Counted from the first letter of the stretch, positions 8,233-19,086 are shown. The stretch: 64,000 nucleotides of DNA from Lihuaxuella thermophila (GCF_900110165.1 NZ_FOCQ01000009.1:62001-126000), one strand, 5' to 3'. A program made the numbers and translations. The notes: generated from the letters alone by a model not told the origin.

Positions 8233-8739
8233 ATGAGGGTGATGGGAATCGATCCGGGCATCGCCATCGTGGGATTTGGTGTGCTGGATCAGAGAGGAAA
8301 TCTGTTAAAGCCGATTGAATACGGAAGCATCCAGACGGAGGCGGATCTTCAAACGGCAACCCGGCTGAAGCAGATTTATGATGCAATGACAAAGCTCTTG
8401 GCTGAACACCGTCCCGATGTGGTGGCGATTGAGAAGCTTTTTTTTAACCGCAATGTGACCACTGCTTTTACGGTGGGACAAGCACGGGGGGTTATCATGC
8501 TCGCGGCGGAAGAAGCGGGCATACCGATTACGGAATACACCCCCTTGCAAGTGAAAATGTCCGTGGTTGGCTACGGACAGGCGGAAAAGCGGCAAGTGCA
8601 GGAAATGGTCAAAATGTTGCTTCGCTTGCCTGACATTCCCAAACCGGATGATGTGGCCGATGCGCTGGCCATTGCCATCTGCGAAGCCCATTCATCCACT
8701 GTAATACATAAGTTGAATAAGCGGGGAACGATGCGATGA
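8233..8739 (+). CDS. ruvC: Crossover junction endodeoxyribonuclease RuvC
   Basis: Resolvase that cuts Holliday junctions symmetrically, working with RuvAB. At 168 residues it is the usual size. The RNase H-like active site is complete: Asp in GIDPG near residue 7, Glu in AIEKLFF near residue 68, and the C-terminal acidic pair in DDVADALAIAI near residue 140. Start ATG 8233 follows GGGAGGAG; the frame extends 11 codons upstream but without family similarity. The stop overlaps the ruvA start (ATGA), indicating translational coupling. A non-Bacillus detail: B. subtilis uses RecU and lacks ruvC, so this organism has a RuvC in the cluster. Confidence 0.95.
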   Translation: MRVMGIDPGIAIVGFGVLDQRGNLLKPIEYGSIQTEADLQTATRLKQIYDAMTKLLAEHRPDVVAIEKLFFNRNVTTAFTVGQARGVIMLAAEEAGIPITEYTPLQVKMSVVGYGQAEKRQVQEMVKMLLRLPDIPKPDDVADALAIAICEAHSSTVIHKLNKRGTMR

Positions 8740-9356
8740 TTGACTTTCTAAAAGGACAAATCGCCTATGCAGATGGTGAATGCGTGGTGATGGAGGTTCA
8801 CGGGGTGGGATATCAGGTGTATGTAACAAACCCCTATGCCTGGGAAGAAGGGGAGCACCTCATGCTCTATACCCATCAGATCGTGCGTGAAGATGCCCAT
8901 TTGCTTTACGGGTTTCCCTCCAAAGACGAAAGGGATCTGTTTCGGTTGCTGCTTGAGGTTTCGGGAATCGGCCCCAAAGCCGGCCTTGCCATGCTTGCAG
9001 GGGGAAGTCCCTGGGAGCTGGCGGCGGCGATTGCGAGAGAAGATGTCAAGTTTCTCACCCGGCTGCCGGGAATCGGCAAAAAGACGGCCCAGCGGATTGT
9101 GCTCGATCTGAAAGACAAATTGAAGAAACGGGGCTGGGACAAGCGATTCCAATCCTCTCTATCGTCGGATGAACAAAGCGCCGTTTCCGCGCCGGTTTCC
9201 CCTGAACGCGACGTGATTGAAGCACTGCTGTCTCTTGGTTATAATGAGGAAGAAGCGGAATGGGCTGTCCGTGAGGCTTTGCTGTCTTCCGGCGCAGAAT
9301 CGTTGCCGGCCGAAGATTGGATTAAAAGGGCACTCCAGATTTCGATGAAAAGATAG
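8736..9356 (+). CDS. ruvA: Holliday junction DNA helicase subunit RuvA
   Basis: Junction-recognition subunit of the RuvAB branch-migration motor. The 206 residues show the N-terminal OB fold ([21 protein letters not shown]), two helix-hairpin-helix motifs ([13 protein letters not shown] and [17 protein letters not shown]), and a C-terminal UBA-like domain ([17 protein letters not shown]) that contacts RuvB. It overlaps ruvC by four bases and lies 11 bases before ruvB. Confidence 0.96.
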   Translation: MIDFLKGQIAYADGECVVMEVHGVGYQVYVTNPYAWEEGEHLMLYTHQIVREDAHLLYGFPSKDERDLFRLLLEVSGIGPKAGLAMLAGGSPWELAAAIAREDVKFLTRLPGIGKKTAQRIVLDLKDKLKKRGWDKRFQSSLSSDEQSAVSAPVSPERDVIEALLSLGYNEEEAEWAVREALLSSGAESLPAEDWIKRALQISMKR

Positions 9357-9367
9357 GAGGGTCGCAC

Positions 9368-10366
9368 ATGGAAGAACGGATCATCTCCACCAAGATGGCC
9401 AGTGAAGACGAGATGGTCGAATACAGCCTGCGCCCTCGTTATTTGAGCGAGTATATCGGCCAAAAGCGAGCCAAAGAAAATTTGAAAGTTTACATAGAAG
9501 CAGCCAAAATGAGAGGGGAAGCGTTGGATCATGTCCTCTTGTACGGCCCGCCTGGGCTGGGAAAGACGACGCTCTCCCACATCATTGCCAATGAGCTCGG
9601 CGTGAATATCCGCACTACCTCGGGACCGGCGATTGAACGCCCGGGGGATCTGGCGGCCATTTTGACCAATTTGCAGCCGTACGATTTGTTGTTTATCGAT
9701 GAGATTCACCGGCTCAACCGGTCGGTGGAAGAAGTTTTGTACCCGGCGATGGAAGATTACGCGTTGGACATCGTGATCGGGAAGGGCCCCAGTGCCCGCT
9801 CGCTCCGGCTGGATCTGCCGCCGTTTACGCTGGTGGGGGCAACCACGCGGGCCGGTTCTCTCTCCTCACCGCTGAGAGACCGTTTTGGCGTGGTGAGCCG
9901 GCTGGAGTATTATACCGTGGACGAGCTGACGCTGATCGTCCAGAGGGCGGCAGATATTCTCCAGGTGGGGATCAATGAAGAAGGGGCGAGGGAAATCGCT
10001 TCCCGGGCCCGGGGAACGCCGCGCGTCGCCAACCGCTTGCTGAGACGCGTTCGCGATTTCGTTCAGGTGGAAGGGGACGGATTTATTAGCGGAGAAGCGG
10101 CCCGGGACGCATTAGATCGCATCCAGGTGGATAAACTGGGGTTAGATCATGTGGATCATCGGCTGTTAAAATCGATTATTGAAAAGTTTCGCGGCGGTCC
10201 GGTCGGTCTGGAAACATTAGCGGCTACCATCGGGGAAGAAACAAACACCGTCGAAGATGTTTACGAACCTTATCTGATGCAGATCGGCTTTTTGGAAAGA
10301 ACGCCGCGGGGACGGATGGTAACCCTTCGTTGTTGTGAGCATTTTGGAGTGGAGTGGCCCAAATGA
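9368..10366 (+). CDS. ruvB: Holliday junction DNA helicase subunit RuvB
   Basis: AAA+ motor of branch migration, 332 residues. The N terminus holds the conserved [12 protein letters not shown], Walker [11 protein letters not shown] near residues 58-67, Walker [11 protein letters not shown], sensor 1 in VGATTRAG, the arginine finger region SSPLRDRFG, and the winged-helix C terminus ([22 protein letters not shown]). AGGAGGG precedes the ATG. Its stop overlaps the start of the next small membrane gene. Confidence 0.97.
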   Translation: MEERIISTKMASEDEMVEYSLRPRYLSEYIGQKRAKENLKVYIEAAKMRGEALDHVLLYGPPGLGKTTLSHIIANELGVNIRTTSGPAIERPGDLAAILTNLQPYDLLFIDEIHRLNRSVEEVLYPAMEDYALDIVIGKGPSARSLRLDLPPFTLVGATTRAGSLSSPLRDRFGVVSRLEYYTVDELTLIVQRAADILQVGINEEGAREIASRARGTPRVANRLLRRVRDFVQVEGDGFISGEAARDALDRIQVDKLGLDHVDHRLLKSIIEKFRGGPVGLETLAATIGEETNTVEDVYEPYLMQIGFLERTPRGRMVTLRCCEHFGVEWPK

Positions 10367-10581
10367 ATCCAGTTGCCAAACTGTTGATCATTCTCGGTGG
10401 AGCTCTCATCGTGATCGGCTTATTGTGGCAAGTGGGGGGAAAGTTCCTCCCGCTTGGCCGGCTGCCGGGTGATATTGTGATTGAAAAGGAAAATATGAAA
10501 GTTTATTTTCCGATCGTAACGTGTATTCTGATCAGTATCATCCTTTCTTTGGTGAGCTATCTCTTTCGCCTGTTTCGCTAG
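10363..10581 (+). CDS. DUF2905 small membrane protein
   Basis: A 72-residue protein with two transmembrane segments ([20 protein letters not shown] and a C-terminal one, [20 protein letters not shown]) around the conserved [10 protein letters not shown] core of DUF2905. The function is unknown. The gene habitually sits between ruvB and queA in Firmicutes. The ATG overlaps the ruvB stop (ATGA), with GGAGTGGAG upstream inside ruvB; an in-frame GTG at 10354 is less likely. Confidence 0.85.
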   Translation: MNPVAKLLIILGGALIVIGLLWQVGGKFLPLGRLPGDIVIEKENMKVYFPIVTCILISIILSLVSYLFRLFR

Positions 10582-10625
10582 TAAACGGGCGATTTCTTTT
10601 TCATTTTTCGGATGGAGTGAGAGAG

Positions 10626-11660
10626 ATGGAAGTTTCATTATATGATTTTGATTTGCCCAAAGAATTGATTGCCCAGACTCCGATAACGGATCGCGCTGCT
10701 TCCCGGTTGATGGTGTTGAATCGTCGAACGGGTGAAGTCGTTCATACCCGCTTTTCGCAAATTCTCGAGCATTTGAAGCCCGGGGATGTACTGGTTTTGA
10801 ATGACAGCCGTGTACGTCCGGCCCGTTTGATCGGGATGAAGGAAGGGACCGGCGCCAATATTGAGTTGCTATTGTTGAAGCCGCTCGGGGAAGATCGCTG
10901 GGAGGCATTGGTAAAACCTGCGAAAAGGGTGAAAGAGGGAACGGTGATCCTCTTTGGGGACGGGCAATTGAAAGCGGTGGCGGAAGAACAGACCGAAGTG
11001 GCGGGGGGAAGAGTGTTTCGCCTTGAATATGAGGCTGACGATGTGGAAAAACTGTTTGAACAATTGGGACAAATGCCCCTTCCGCCCTACATCCACGAGC
11101 AGCTGGATGACCCGGAGCGCTACCAGACGGTTTTTTCCAGAGTTGTCGGCTCTGCGGCCGCCCCAACGGCCGGGCTGCATTTTACGGAGGAATTGTTGGA
11201 GAGAATCAGGCAAAAAGGAGTGGAGACGGCTTTTATCACCCTGCATGTGGGCTTGGGAACCTTCCGGCCGGTCACGGTGGAACACGTGGAAGAACACCAA
11301 ATGCATGCCGAGTACTATGAAGTGGGAGAGGAGACGGCCGGGATCATCCGTCGGGCCAAAGAACGAGGGGGCCGGGTGATCGCAGTCGGGACTACTTCCG
11401 TCCGAACTCTGGAAACGGTGGCCAACCAATTTGACGGCGAGATCAGGGCTTCGAGCGGTTGGACCGATATTTTTATCTATCCCGGTTACACCTTCCGGGC
11501 AGTGGATGGGCTGATCACCAACTTCCACTTGCCCAAGTCAACGCTCTTGATGCTGGTGAGCGCGTTTGCCTCCCGGGAACACATCCTGGCAGCATACCAG
11601 GAAGCGGTCAGGGAGAGATATCGCTTTTTCAGTTTTGGTGATGCCATGCTGATCATCTAG
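10626..11660 (+). CDS. queA: S-adenosylmethionine:tRNA ribosyltransferase-isomerase QueA
   Basis: Cytoplasmic enzyme that transfers and isomerises the ribosyl moiety of SAM onto preQ1-modified tRNA, making epoxyqueuosine. The 344 residues carry the conserved N terminus [58 protein letters not shown], and the C-terminal THVGLGTF-like ([11 protein letters not shown]) and [17 protein letters not shown] blocks. GGAGTGAGAG precedes ATG 10626. It is in one transcription unit with the ruv genes and precedes tgt, the preceding step of the pathway. Confidence 0.96.
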   Translation: MEVSLYDFDLPKELIAQTPITDRAASRLMVLNRRTGEVVHTRFSQILEHLKPGDVLVLNDSRVRPARLIGMKEGTGANIELLLLKPLGEDRWEALVKPAKRVKEGTVILFGDGQLKAVAEEQTEVAGGRVFRLEYEADDVEKLFEQLGQMPLPPYIHEQLDDPERYQTVFSRVVGSAAAPTAGLHFTEELLERIRQKGVETAFITLHVGLGTFRPVTVEHVEEHQMHAEYYEVGEETAGIIRRAKERGGRVIAVGTTSVRTLETVANQFDGEIRASSGWTDIFIYPGYTFRAVDGLITNFHLPKSTLLMLVSAFASREHILAAYQEAVRERYRFFSFGDAMLII

Positions 11661-11679
11661 CAAAAAATATGTGAAAAAC

Positions 11680-11708
11680 TTGTCCCGGGACTTGTTCCTA
11701 TCTATAAT
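11680..11708 (+). promoter_or_regulatory. Sigma-A promoter for tgt
   Basis: TTGTCC-N17-TATAAT, 59 bases before the tgt start. It gives the tgt-yajC segment its own promoter within the larger cluster. Confidence 0.65.
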
Positions 11709-11715
11709 GGGATAG

Positions 11716-12903
<1,188 letters not shown>

Positions 12904-12944
12904 AAAACGTTATTTTTCAACCCGAAAAGGAGGCTGACTGGATC

Positions 12945-13286
12945 ATGCAACAACAATTGATGGGTTTGCTCCCGATGATCTTGATTTTCGTCGCTTTCTA
13001 TTTCTTTTTGATCCGCCCGCAGCAAAAGCGGCAGAAAGAGCGCACGCAAATGCTGAATGCGCTGAAAAAAGGGGATAAAGTGATCACGATCGGCGGACTT
13101 CACGGTTCCATCGTCGATCTGACCGAAGACCGCGTCACCCTGAAGGTGAGCGACAACACGCGGTTGGTCTTTGAGCGCTCAGCGATCAACGCCGTGACCA
13201 ACGCAGATGAGACGACAACTCCGAAAGCGGAACAAAAGAAAGAAGAGAAAAAAGAAGAACAGAAAGAGGCAAGCGAAAGCAAGTAA
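12945..13286 (+). CDS. yajC: Preprotein translocase accessory subunit YajC
   Basis: Small single-span membrane protein associated with SecDF and YidC. The 113 residues have one N-terminal helix (LLPMILIFVAFYFFLIRPQQ, the canonical YajC end RPQQKRQKE), a cytoplasmic core with GDKVITIGGLHG and VTLKVSDN, and an unusually Lys/Glu-rich tail from about residue 90. AAGGAGG precedes the ATG. A terminator follows at 13305. Confidence 0.93.
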   Translation: MQQQLMGLLPMILIFVAFYFFLIRPQQKRQKERTQMLNALKKGDKVITIGGLHGSIVDLTEDRVTLKVSDNTRLVFERSAINAVTNADETTTPKAEQKKEEKKEEQKEASESK

Positions 13287-13304
13287 TCGCGTGCACCCTG
13301 AACA

Positions 13305-13342
13305 GACCCTTGATAAGAACCTATTGAGGGTCTTCTTTTTTT
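13305..13342 (+). terminator. Intrinsic terminator after yajC
   Basis: GACCCT/AGGGTC stem extended by GATA/TAT pairing, followed by TTCTTTTTTT. Confidence 0.85.
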
Positions 13343-13379
13343 GTTCTCTCCCCGTTTCAACCTGTTGTTGCACTAAGAA

Positions 13380-13409
13380 AAAAACTTCGGTTCATTTTCC
13401 GAAGTTTTT
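13380..13409 (-). terminator. Intrinsic terminator of the TIGR04086 gene
   Basis: Perfect 11-bp stem AAAAACTTCGG/CCGAAGTTTTT with an eight-base loop, T-run on both strands, 15 bp after the leftward stop at 13425. It may work in both directions. Confidence 0.88.
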
Positions 13410-13424
13410 CGATCTTTTGGGTTT

Positions 13425-13823
13425 TTATTTTTTGGTATTTACCCCGAAAATTCCTCCCAGTGCACTTGCGAAGAAAGCGCAGATCACAAATACCAGAGGA
13501 TTGATCATCATTGGCGAATCATAGGCGAGGAAGCTGATCAATACGAGTATCACCGCATAGATCAACCCTTGTAATCCACCGTAATACCATCCTCTTTGAC
13601 CCGCTTTGCGGCCGGAGATAAAACCTCCGAGCAGGAGAGCGAGCGCATTGATTGCGTAGGAGATGGCGGGTAGCTGGGAAGACCCGAGCGAAGTGAATTT
13701 CATCATGAGAGCAGTAATAAAAGAACAGACGAGAACGACTCCCCAGATGGAGATTTGGCCCGCCACCCAGGGGGAGCGCCATCCCCTTTGAACAGAGCCG
13801 AGGAAGAATTCTTTTTCTTGCAC
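13425..13823 (-). CDS. TIGR04086-family membrane protein (YrzE-like)
   Basis: A 132-residue integral membrane protein with four hydrophobic segments and the Gly-rich stretch NALALLLGGFISGRKAGQRG, followed by WYYGGLQGLIYAV, typical of TIGR04086. The function is unknown. B. subtilis has its counterpart yrzE at the same place between yajC and the DUF421 gene. The start is GTG 13823-13821, seven bases after GGAGGTGA. It points away from its neighbours and has its own terminator. Confidence 0.82.
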   Translation of the reverse strand: MQEKEFFLGSVQRGWRSPWVAGQISIWGVVLVCSFITALMMKFTSLGSSQLPAISYAINALALLLGGFISGRKAGQRGWYYGGLQGLIYAVILVLISFLAYDSPMMINPLVFVICAFFASALGGIFGVNTKK

Positions 13824-13954
13824 CTTGAGTTCACCTCCGCACATGATTGGTACATGTTATGAGTCGGAGTTGGAATTTATTCACCGCTTGACCCGTTCAT
13901 AAAACAAGGGTCTTTGGTCAAAATATGGATACCGGCAGGAAAGGAGGGAGCAAG

Positions 13955-14656
13955 GTGCAAGAATTGTGGACGGTCTTTTTGCGTACGCTTTTTATCTACT
14001 TTTTTATTCTCTTGATGATGCGGGTCATGGGCAAACGGGAAATCGGCAAGCTGTCCATTTTCGATTTGATCGTATCATTTATGATTGCGGACATCTCGGC
14101 CATTGTCCTTGAAGAGACTGCCATTCCCCTCACAAGAGCGATTATCCCCATTTTGACCCTTGTGGCCCTCCAGATGATAATCGCCTATATTTCGCTAAAA
14201 AGCAGAAGGGTACGACACCTCGTGGAAGGAGAACCGACCGTACTGATTAAAGACGGGCAAATTCAAGATGCCGCGATGGCCAAATCCCGGTACAGTGTCG
14301 ATGATTTACTCATGCAGCTCAGGGAGAAAGATATTCCGGATGTGTCCGATGTGGAATTTGCCATTTTGGAGCCGACCGGGAAATTGAGTATATTTCCCAA
14401 GGAAGAAAAGCGTCCCGCTATGAAAGAAGACGTGCGCTCCAAACATTCACTCCGCCATTTTGAAATGCCGGTTCCCTTGATTATTGAGGGAAAGGTACAG
14501 GATGATGGATTGGACAAGATCGGACAGACCCGTTTCTGGTTGAAGAATGAAATTCAAAAACAAGGCTACAAAGATTTCAAAGAGATCTACTTTGCAAGTT
14601 TAAATTACGAAGGTACACTATATATTGATCGCAAAGATCCCGACAAAAAACACTAG
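13955..14656 (+). CDS. DUF421 membrane protein (YrbG/YetF family)
   Basis: A 233-residue protein with three N-terminal transmembrane segments, then the conserved RVMGKREIGKLSIFDLIVSF block and the soluble DUF421 domain (GEPTVLIKDGQI, the LMQLREKDI helix, VEFAILEPTGKLSIF). B. subtilis YrbG sits in the same position. YetF-type relatives are spore or vegetative membrane proteins of poorly known role. GTG 13955 follows AAGGAGGG at six bases. It converges with spoVB; the two genes overlap by four bases at 14653-14656, their stops lying on opposite strands of the same CTAG, with no terminator between. Confidence 0.88.
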   Translation: MQELWTVFLRTLFIYFFILLMMRVMGKREIGKLSIFDLIVSFMIADISAIVLEETAIPLTRAIIPILTLVALQMIIAYISLKSRRVRHLVEGEPTVLIKDGQIQDAAMAKSRYSVDDLLMQLREKDIPDVSDVEFAILEPTGKLSIFPKEEKRPAMKEDVRSKHSLRHFEMPVPLIIEGKVQDDGLDKIGQTRFWLKNEIQKQGYKDFKEIYFASLNYEGTLYIDRKDPDKKH

Positions 14657-16242
14657 CGGGAGAGCAGCTGGGACATCCATTTTCCGACATAAGGGATGCG
14701 TTTGACATCATCCTTGCGAATAAGTGAAAGGAAAACCAGGCAAGCCAGATATACACAGAGACTTGCGGTCAGAGTGAGCAAGGATCGGGATAACAGCGGA
14801 AGATGATCCTGTGCTAAAAACTGGTCCGCTGTGAAACCCATCAGGAGAAGCGCGATCCCCAGTTTGAACAGTTCCCTCAGATCAATCGAAACCGGAACGA
14901 TTTTTGCGATGCTGATAAAATGCAGGACGGTTACAATGGTAATTCCGCAGTTAATGGCCAACGCCACACCGTCGATGCCAAGTTCAGGGCGGGAGGCCAG
15001 TAAAAAGATCATTCCTGTTTTCACCACGGCACCCACGATGGAATTGCGCATCGCCACCTGCGCCTGATCCAAGCCTTGCAGGACGGAAGCAAACGGTCCT
15101 TGCAAGTAAGCCAGAATAGCAAACGGGGCAATGATCTGCATCAGCCGGGCCACTTCAATTTGATGGTATAATAGGACAGATAACGGTTCAGCCAGCATAA
15201 ACATGATGAGCGAACAAGGGGCACATACGATCAATGACAGGCGAAGCGCTTGCTGGAATCGGTATCCGACCAACAGGGCGTTTTTTTGTGCAGCCGCTTC
15301 GCTGATCGCCGGGACGAGCGAAACGGAAATGGAATAAGCGATAAATGAAGGAAAGAAGACCAGCGGCAAAGCCATTCCTTCCAGACGCCCGTACAGGGCG
15401 GTCGCCGTAGTGGCGGCAATGCCGGCAAGGGCCAAACTTTGCGAGACCACAATCGGCTCGATCGCATAGGAGAGAGAGCCTACCATCCGGCTGGCGGACA
15501 CGGGAATGGCAATCCTGAGCAGATCGCGCAGCGTGCATTTGAACCGATTCCAGAAAGGTCCCGCCTTTCTTTTGTGCTCCCTTTGAGACTGATTGCGGAG
15601 TCGGGGGCGTTTCGGATCTTTTTTAAAAGAATGAAAAAGAAACATCAGACCGGCAAACTCCCCGATCACCATTCCGATCATCGCCCCGGCTGCCGCATAC
15701 TCAATGCCGTAAGGAAGCAGGTACTGAGCCAAGAGAAGGACGGTAAAAATGCGGACCAGTTGTTCGATGATCGTGGAGAGGGCATACGGGTTCATATGTT
15801 GCCGTCCCTGAAAATAGCCGCGGAGAATGGATGAAATGGCGATGATCGGGATCATCGGCGCGATGGCAAACAGGGAGTAAATCGCCCGTTCATCCGTTAG
15901 CAGGGTATGGGCGATGATCGGCGCGCCAAGCAGGACTACGCTGGTAATGACTGCACTGGTGATGACGACGATCAAGATGGAGACAATAAGAATCGAACGA
16001 ATCCGGTGCTCTTCATTCTTCACTTCGGCCTCGGAAACGAGCTTGGAAATGGCTACAGGTAAACCGGCCGTTGTAATCACGATGGTAAAAATCAGGATGG
16101 GGAACGCCATTTGAAACAAACCCATTCCTTCATCTCCGATGATTCGGGAAAGAGCAATCCGATAAATAAAGCCCAGCACTTTAGTAATAAATCCCGCACC
16201 GGCCAATACGAGGGTGCCGTAAAGAAAACCTTGTTTGCTCAA
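14653..16242 (-). CDS. spoVB: Stage V sporulation protein B / MOP-family flippase
   Basis: A 529-residue polysaccharide-exporter-type membrane protein with about 14 helices (MOP superfamily, MviN/MurJ-like). SpoVB is thought to flip lipid-linked precursors for spore cortex synthesis. Visible signatures are the N-terminal GFITKVLGFIYRIALSR and GDEGMGLFQMAFP, and the GYFQGRQHMNPYALSTIIEQ block of the SpoVB group. A TTG start at 16242 is used after AAGGGGGAT. The synteny with B. subtilis (tgt-yajC-yrzE-yrbG-spoVB-comN-secDF) supports the specific name over a generic flippase, although YkvU/StoA-like paralogues are similar. Confidence 0.88.
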   Translation of the reverse strand: MSKQGFLYGTLVLAGAGFITKVLGFIYRIALSRIIGDEGMGLFQMAFPILIFTIVITTAGLPVAISKLVSEAEVKNEEHRIRSILIVSILIVVITSAVITSVVLLGAPIIAHTLLTDERAIYSLFAIAPMIPIIAISSILRGYFQGRQHMNPYALSTIIEQLVRIFTVLLLAQYLLPYGIEYAAAGAMIGMVIGEFAGLMFLFHSFKKDPKRPRLRNQSQREHKRKAGPFWNRFKCTLRDLLRIAIPVSASRMVGSLSYAIEPIVVSQSLALAGIAATTATALYGRLEGMALPLVFFPSFIAYSISVSLVPAISEAAAQKNALLVGYRFQQALRLSLIVCAPCSLIMFMLAEPLSVLLYHQIEVARLMQIIAPFAILAYLQGPFASVLQGLDQAQVAMRNSIVGAVVKTGMIFLLASRPELGIDGVALAINCGITIVTVLHFISIAKIVPVSIDLRELFKLGIALLLMGFTADQFLAQDHLPLLSRSLLTLTASLCVYLACLVFLSLIRKDDVKRIPYVGKWMSQLLSR

Positions 16243-16435
16243 ATCCCGATCCCCCTTTTATAAACCGAATTGTTATCAACTTATGCCTTGTCCCGCAAAG
16301 ACATGACAAAAGAAATTGGCTCTGTTCTTCAACCCGGGATCTTCACAAAAAAACAGATAAGAGTAGGATTCAGCAGAAAAATGTCGAATCATGTTTTTTA
16401 CAGACGACGGAATCCGAACGAGGAGGAACAGCAGG

Positions 16436-16720
16436 ATGAGACACAGTCCATTAAAACCTGTCAACCGTTCCAAACAGAATCAGGTTGAACTTTTGCGTGA
16501 ACATGAACTCATGCAGTGCATCGAAGATTTGTGCAACAGCAAAGCGGAAGAGTTCCGGATGTACGGATATGAAAATGTCACCGGTGAACAAATCTGGGCG
16601 TGCGTTTCCGAGAACTATCGCAGGGGATGGCCACGGCTCAATCGTTTGGTCAATGATATTATGTCCCTGAAAGCCAACCGCTTTATGAATTGGTTGATGC
16701 TGTCCGTGTATAAGGAGTAA
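16436..16720 (+). CDS. comN: ComN-like post-transcriptional regulator
   Basis: A 94-residue soluble protein with the conserved core of the Bacillales family (PF13797 type): LMQCIEDLCNSKAEEFRMYG, then YENVTGEQIWACVSENY, ending LKANRFMNWLMLSVY. In B. subtilis ComN (YrzD) affects comE mRNA; by synteny it lies between spoVB and secDF, as here. ATG 16436 follows AGGAGGA. An in-frame ATG at 16391 lacks a ribosome binding site. A strong terminator follows. Confidence 0.82.
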   Translation: MRHSPLKPVNRSKQNQVELLREHELMQCIEDLCNSKAEEFRMYGYENVTGEQIWACVSENYRRGWPRLNRLVNDIMSLKANRFMNWLMLSVYKE

Positions 16721-16739
16721 AAGCCGCTTGACAGTTTCA

Positions 16740-16784
16740 GACCCGGCCTTTTTCCTCATCGGGTAAAAGGGCCGGGTCTTTTTT
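16740..16784 (+). terminator. Intrinsic terminator of comN
   Basis: GACCCGGCC/GGCCGGGTC, a nine-pair stem with a 21-base loop, followed by six Ts. Confidence 0.9.
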
Positions 16785-16844
16785 GATCCGGTCTTGCTCG
16801 GCAAAATGAAAGAGGAACCATGACCGTGTTACTCCTGCCCTTCA

Positions 16845-16873
16845 TTGACATTGCTTGTCCCAGTTGGGATAAT
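16845..16873 (+). promoter_or_regulatory. Sigma-A promoter of secD-secF
   Basis: TTGACA-N17-GATAAT, a perfect -35, consensus spacing and 5/6 -10, 44 bases ahead of secD. Confidence 0.82.
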
Positions 16874-16916
16874 TATAGTCATGGTGTTCTTTGCAGTCTG
16901 AAGGAGGAGCGAGAGA

Positions 16917-18152
16917 ATGAAGGTACGTAAAGGAAGGTTAGCCGTTTTTTCCTTCCTGGTGGTTGCCATACTCGCAATTGTTTGCACAACCACTGGAAAT
17001 ATATGGAACAATATTACCAAAGGACTGGACTTGCAAGGCGGATTCGAAGTCCTTTACCAGGCGGAACCTGGACAAAAAGTAAATGCGCAAATTATGAAAG
17101 ATGCCGCCGCGGCCATTGAACGACGCGTCAACGTGTTGGGAGTGTCCGAACCCGAAATTACCGTGGAAGGAACCAACCGGATTCGCGTGCAATTAGCGGG
17201 AGTGCAGGATCAGAAAAAAGCGAGAGAACTGCTGGGAAAAGAGGCTCACCTTACTTTCCGCGACCCGACGGGGAAAAAAGTATTGATTGACGGAAAAGAT
17301 TTGAAACAAAACGGCGCCAAAGTGGATTTTGATCCGCAAACCAACCAGCCGATCGTCACGCTGCAAATGAAAAATGCGGACAAATTGGCGGATGTGACGA
17401 GAAAATATCTGGGTCAACCGATGCCGATCTATCTGGATGAAAACCAGTTAAGCGCACCGGTCATCCAAAGTGTCATCACGGGTGGGGAGGCACAGATTAC
17501 CGGACAACGGACGGTGGAAGAGGCGCAGGAATTGGCTGACCTCTTAAATGCGGGAGCCATCCCCGTCAAATTGGAGGAAAAATCGAGTTTTGCCGTTGAT
17601 GCAAGCCTGGGAGCCGATTCGCTTCGGGAGAGTTTAATTGCCGGCCTGTATGCGGTGCTTGCCATTTTTATCTTTGTTATCGGTTACTACCGTTTGCCCG
17701 GATTGATCGCCGTCATCACGCTGATCGCTTATTCCTACTTGGTTCTGCTGACCTTTATGCTCATGGACGTCACGTTAACCCTTCCGGGAATCGCCGCCTT
17801 TATCCTCGGAATCGGGATGGCGGTAGATGCCAACATCATCATGAATGAACGGATCCGCGAAGAGCTGCGTGTGGGAAGAAGCATTCCGGCCGCAGTGAGA
17901 GCTGGTTCCAAGCGCTCTTTCCTGACCATCTTCGACAGTAATATCACCACCATCATCGCCGCTGCCGTTCTCTTCGCCTACGGAACATCCAGTGTGAAAG
18001 GATTTTCCGTATCGCTGGTCATCGGGATTATTGTCAGCTTTCTGACCGCTGTTGCTCTCTCCAGGATTTTGATCAACTTGTTAGTCCGATCCAACATTCT
18101 AAAAAGCCCCGGTCTCTTTAGCGTGAGAGAGGATGAGATCAGTGACCTATAA
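16917..18152 (+). CDS. secD: Protein translocase subunit SecD
   Basis: RND-family membrane subunit that uses the proton gradient to help release exported proteins. The 411 residues begin with one helix, then the D1 motif GLDLQGGFEVLYQA, the large external domain, and a C-terminal block of helices with ALAIFIFVIGYYR-type sequence, GIGMAVDANIIMNERIREE and the LTIFDSNITTIIAA motif. A strong ribosome binding site (AAGGAGGAG) precedes the ATG. B. subtilis has a fused SecDF; here the two halves are separate overlapping genes. Confidence 0.95.
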   Translation: MKVRKGRLAVFSFLVVAILAIVCTTTGNIWNNITKGLDLQGGFEVLYQAEPGQKVNAQIMKDAAAAIERRVNVLGVSEPEITVEGTNRIRVQLAGVQDQKKARELLGKEAHLTFRDPTGKKVLIDGKDLKQNGAKVDFDPQTNQPIVTLQMKNADKLADVTRKYLGQPMPIYLDENQLSAPVIQSVITGGEAQITGQRTVEEAQELADLLNAGAIPVKLEEKSSFAVDASLGADSLRESLIAGLYAVLAIFIFVIGYYRLPGLIAVITLIAYSYLVLLTFMLMDVTLTLPGIAAFILGIGMAVDANIIMNERIREELRVGRSIPAAVRAGSKRSFLTIFDSNITTIIAAAVLFAYGTSSVKGFSVSLVIGIIVSFLTAVALSRILINLLVRSNILKSPGLFSVREDEISDL

Positions 18153-19053
18153 GATCGATTTTGTGGAGAATCGAAAAATTTACTTTATCATCACACTGGT
18201 CATCGTTGCTTTATCCGTCGGTTCCCTGCTCATCCAGGGATTGAATCTGGGGATCGATTTCGTCAGCGGAACCCGTTTGGATATCTCAATGGATAAACCG
18301 GTTGACTTGGCCAAAGCCAAGCAGGAGTTGGAAGGCCTCGGATATGAAAACCCCAATGCCCGGGTCGGGGGACCGAATAAAAATATCCTGATTTTTCGCT
18401 TGGATAAAGAGATCACCCTGCAGGAAAAAGAGAAAATTTCTCAGAAACTGGGAAGTGTATTCCATACCAAAGTCAATGTACAAGAACAGGTGGTCGATCC
18501 CATCATCGGCCGGGAGTTGGCGAAAAACGCGATCATCTCCGTGTTGATCGCTTCGATCGGGATCATCATCTATGTAACCCTTCGTTTTGAATACCGCTTT
18601 GCCGTTGCGGCCATTCTCGCCCTGTTTTATGATGCGATCTTTACGGTCGGAATGTTTTCCATTTTACAATTGGAAGTGGATATTGTATTTATTGCCGCGA
18701 TCCTTACCATTGTGGGATACTCGGTGAACGATACCATTGTTATTTTTGACCGGATTCGCGAAAACTTGAACATCGTGAAACCGACCAAGTGGGAAGAACT
18801 TTCCAAAGTGGTCAATGACAGCATCCATCAGACATTAACCCGTTCGATCAATACCGTTTTGACCGTCGTGTTTGCCGCTTTTGCCCTCTGGCTGCTGGGG
18901 GGAGAAAGCATCAGCAATTTCTCATTGGCTCTTTTGTTCGGTTTGATCTCCGGAGCCTATTCTTCCATCTTTGTCGCCAGCCAAATCTGGGTAAGCTGGA
19001 AATGGCGTTCCATGCAAAAAGAAAAAGCAGGTGACAAATTGGCTGCTGAATAG
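18133..19053 (+). CDS. secF: Protein translocase subunit SecF
   Basis: Partner of SecD, 306 residues, six helices. It shows YKIDFVENRKIYFIIT at the first helix, the GLNLGIDFVSGTRLDI motif, VQEQVVDPIIGRELAKNA, and the conserved GYSVNDTIVIFDRIREN and RSINTVLTV segments. It overlaps secD by 20 bases (ATG 18133); a GTG at 18142 is an alternative start. A hairpin follows at 19087. Confidence 0.95.
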   Translation: MRSVTYKIDFVENRKIYFIITLVIVALSVGSLLIQGLNLGIDFVSGTRLDISMDKPVDLAKAKQELEGLGYENPNARVGGPNKNILIFRLDKEITLQEKEKISQKLGSVFHTKVNVQEQVVDPIIGRELAKNAIISVLIASIGIIIYVTLRFEYRFAVAAILALFYDAIFTVGMFSILQLEVDIVFIAAILTIVGYSVNDTIVIFDRIRENLNIVKPTKWEELSKVVNDSIHQTLTRSINTVLTVVFAAFALWLLGGESISNFSLALLFGLISGAYSSIFVASQIWVSWKWRSMQKEKAGDKLAAE

Positions 19054-19086
19054 TTTGTCGCCCATATACGTAAACTTTCATTTGAA

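Noticed and set aside
15439-15834. 131-codon plus-strand frame
   Set aside because: Antisense to spoVB, with typical mirror composition.
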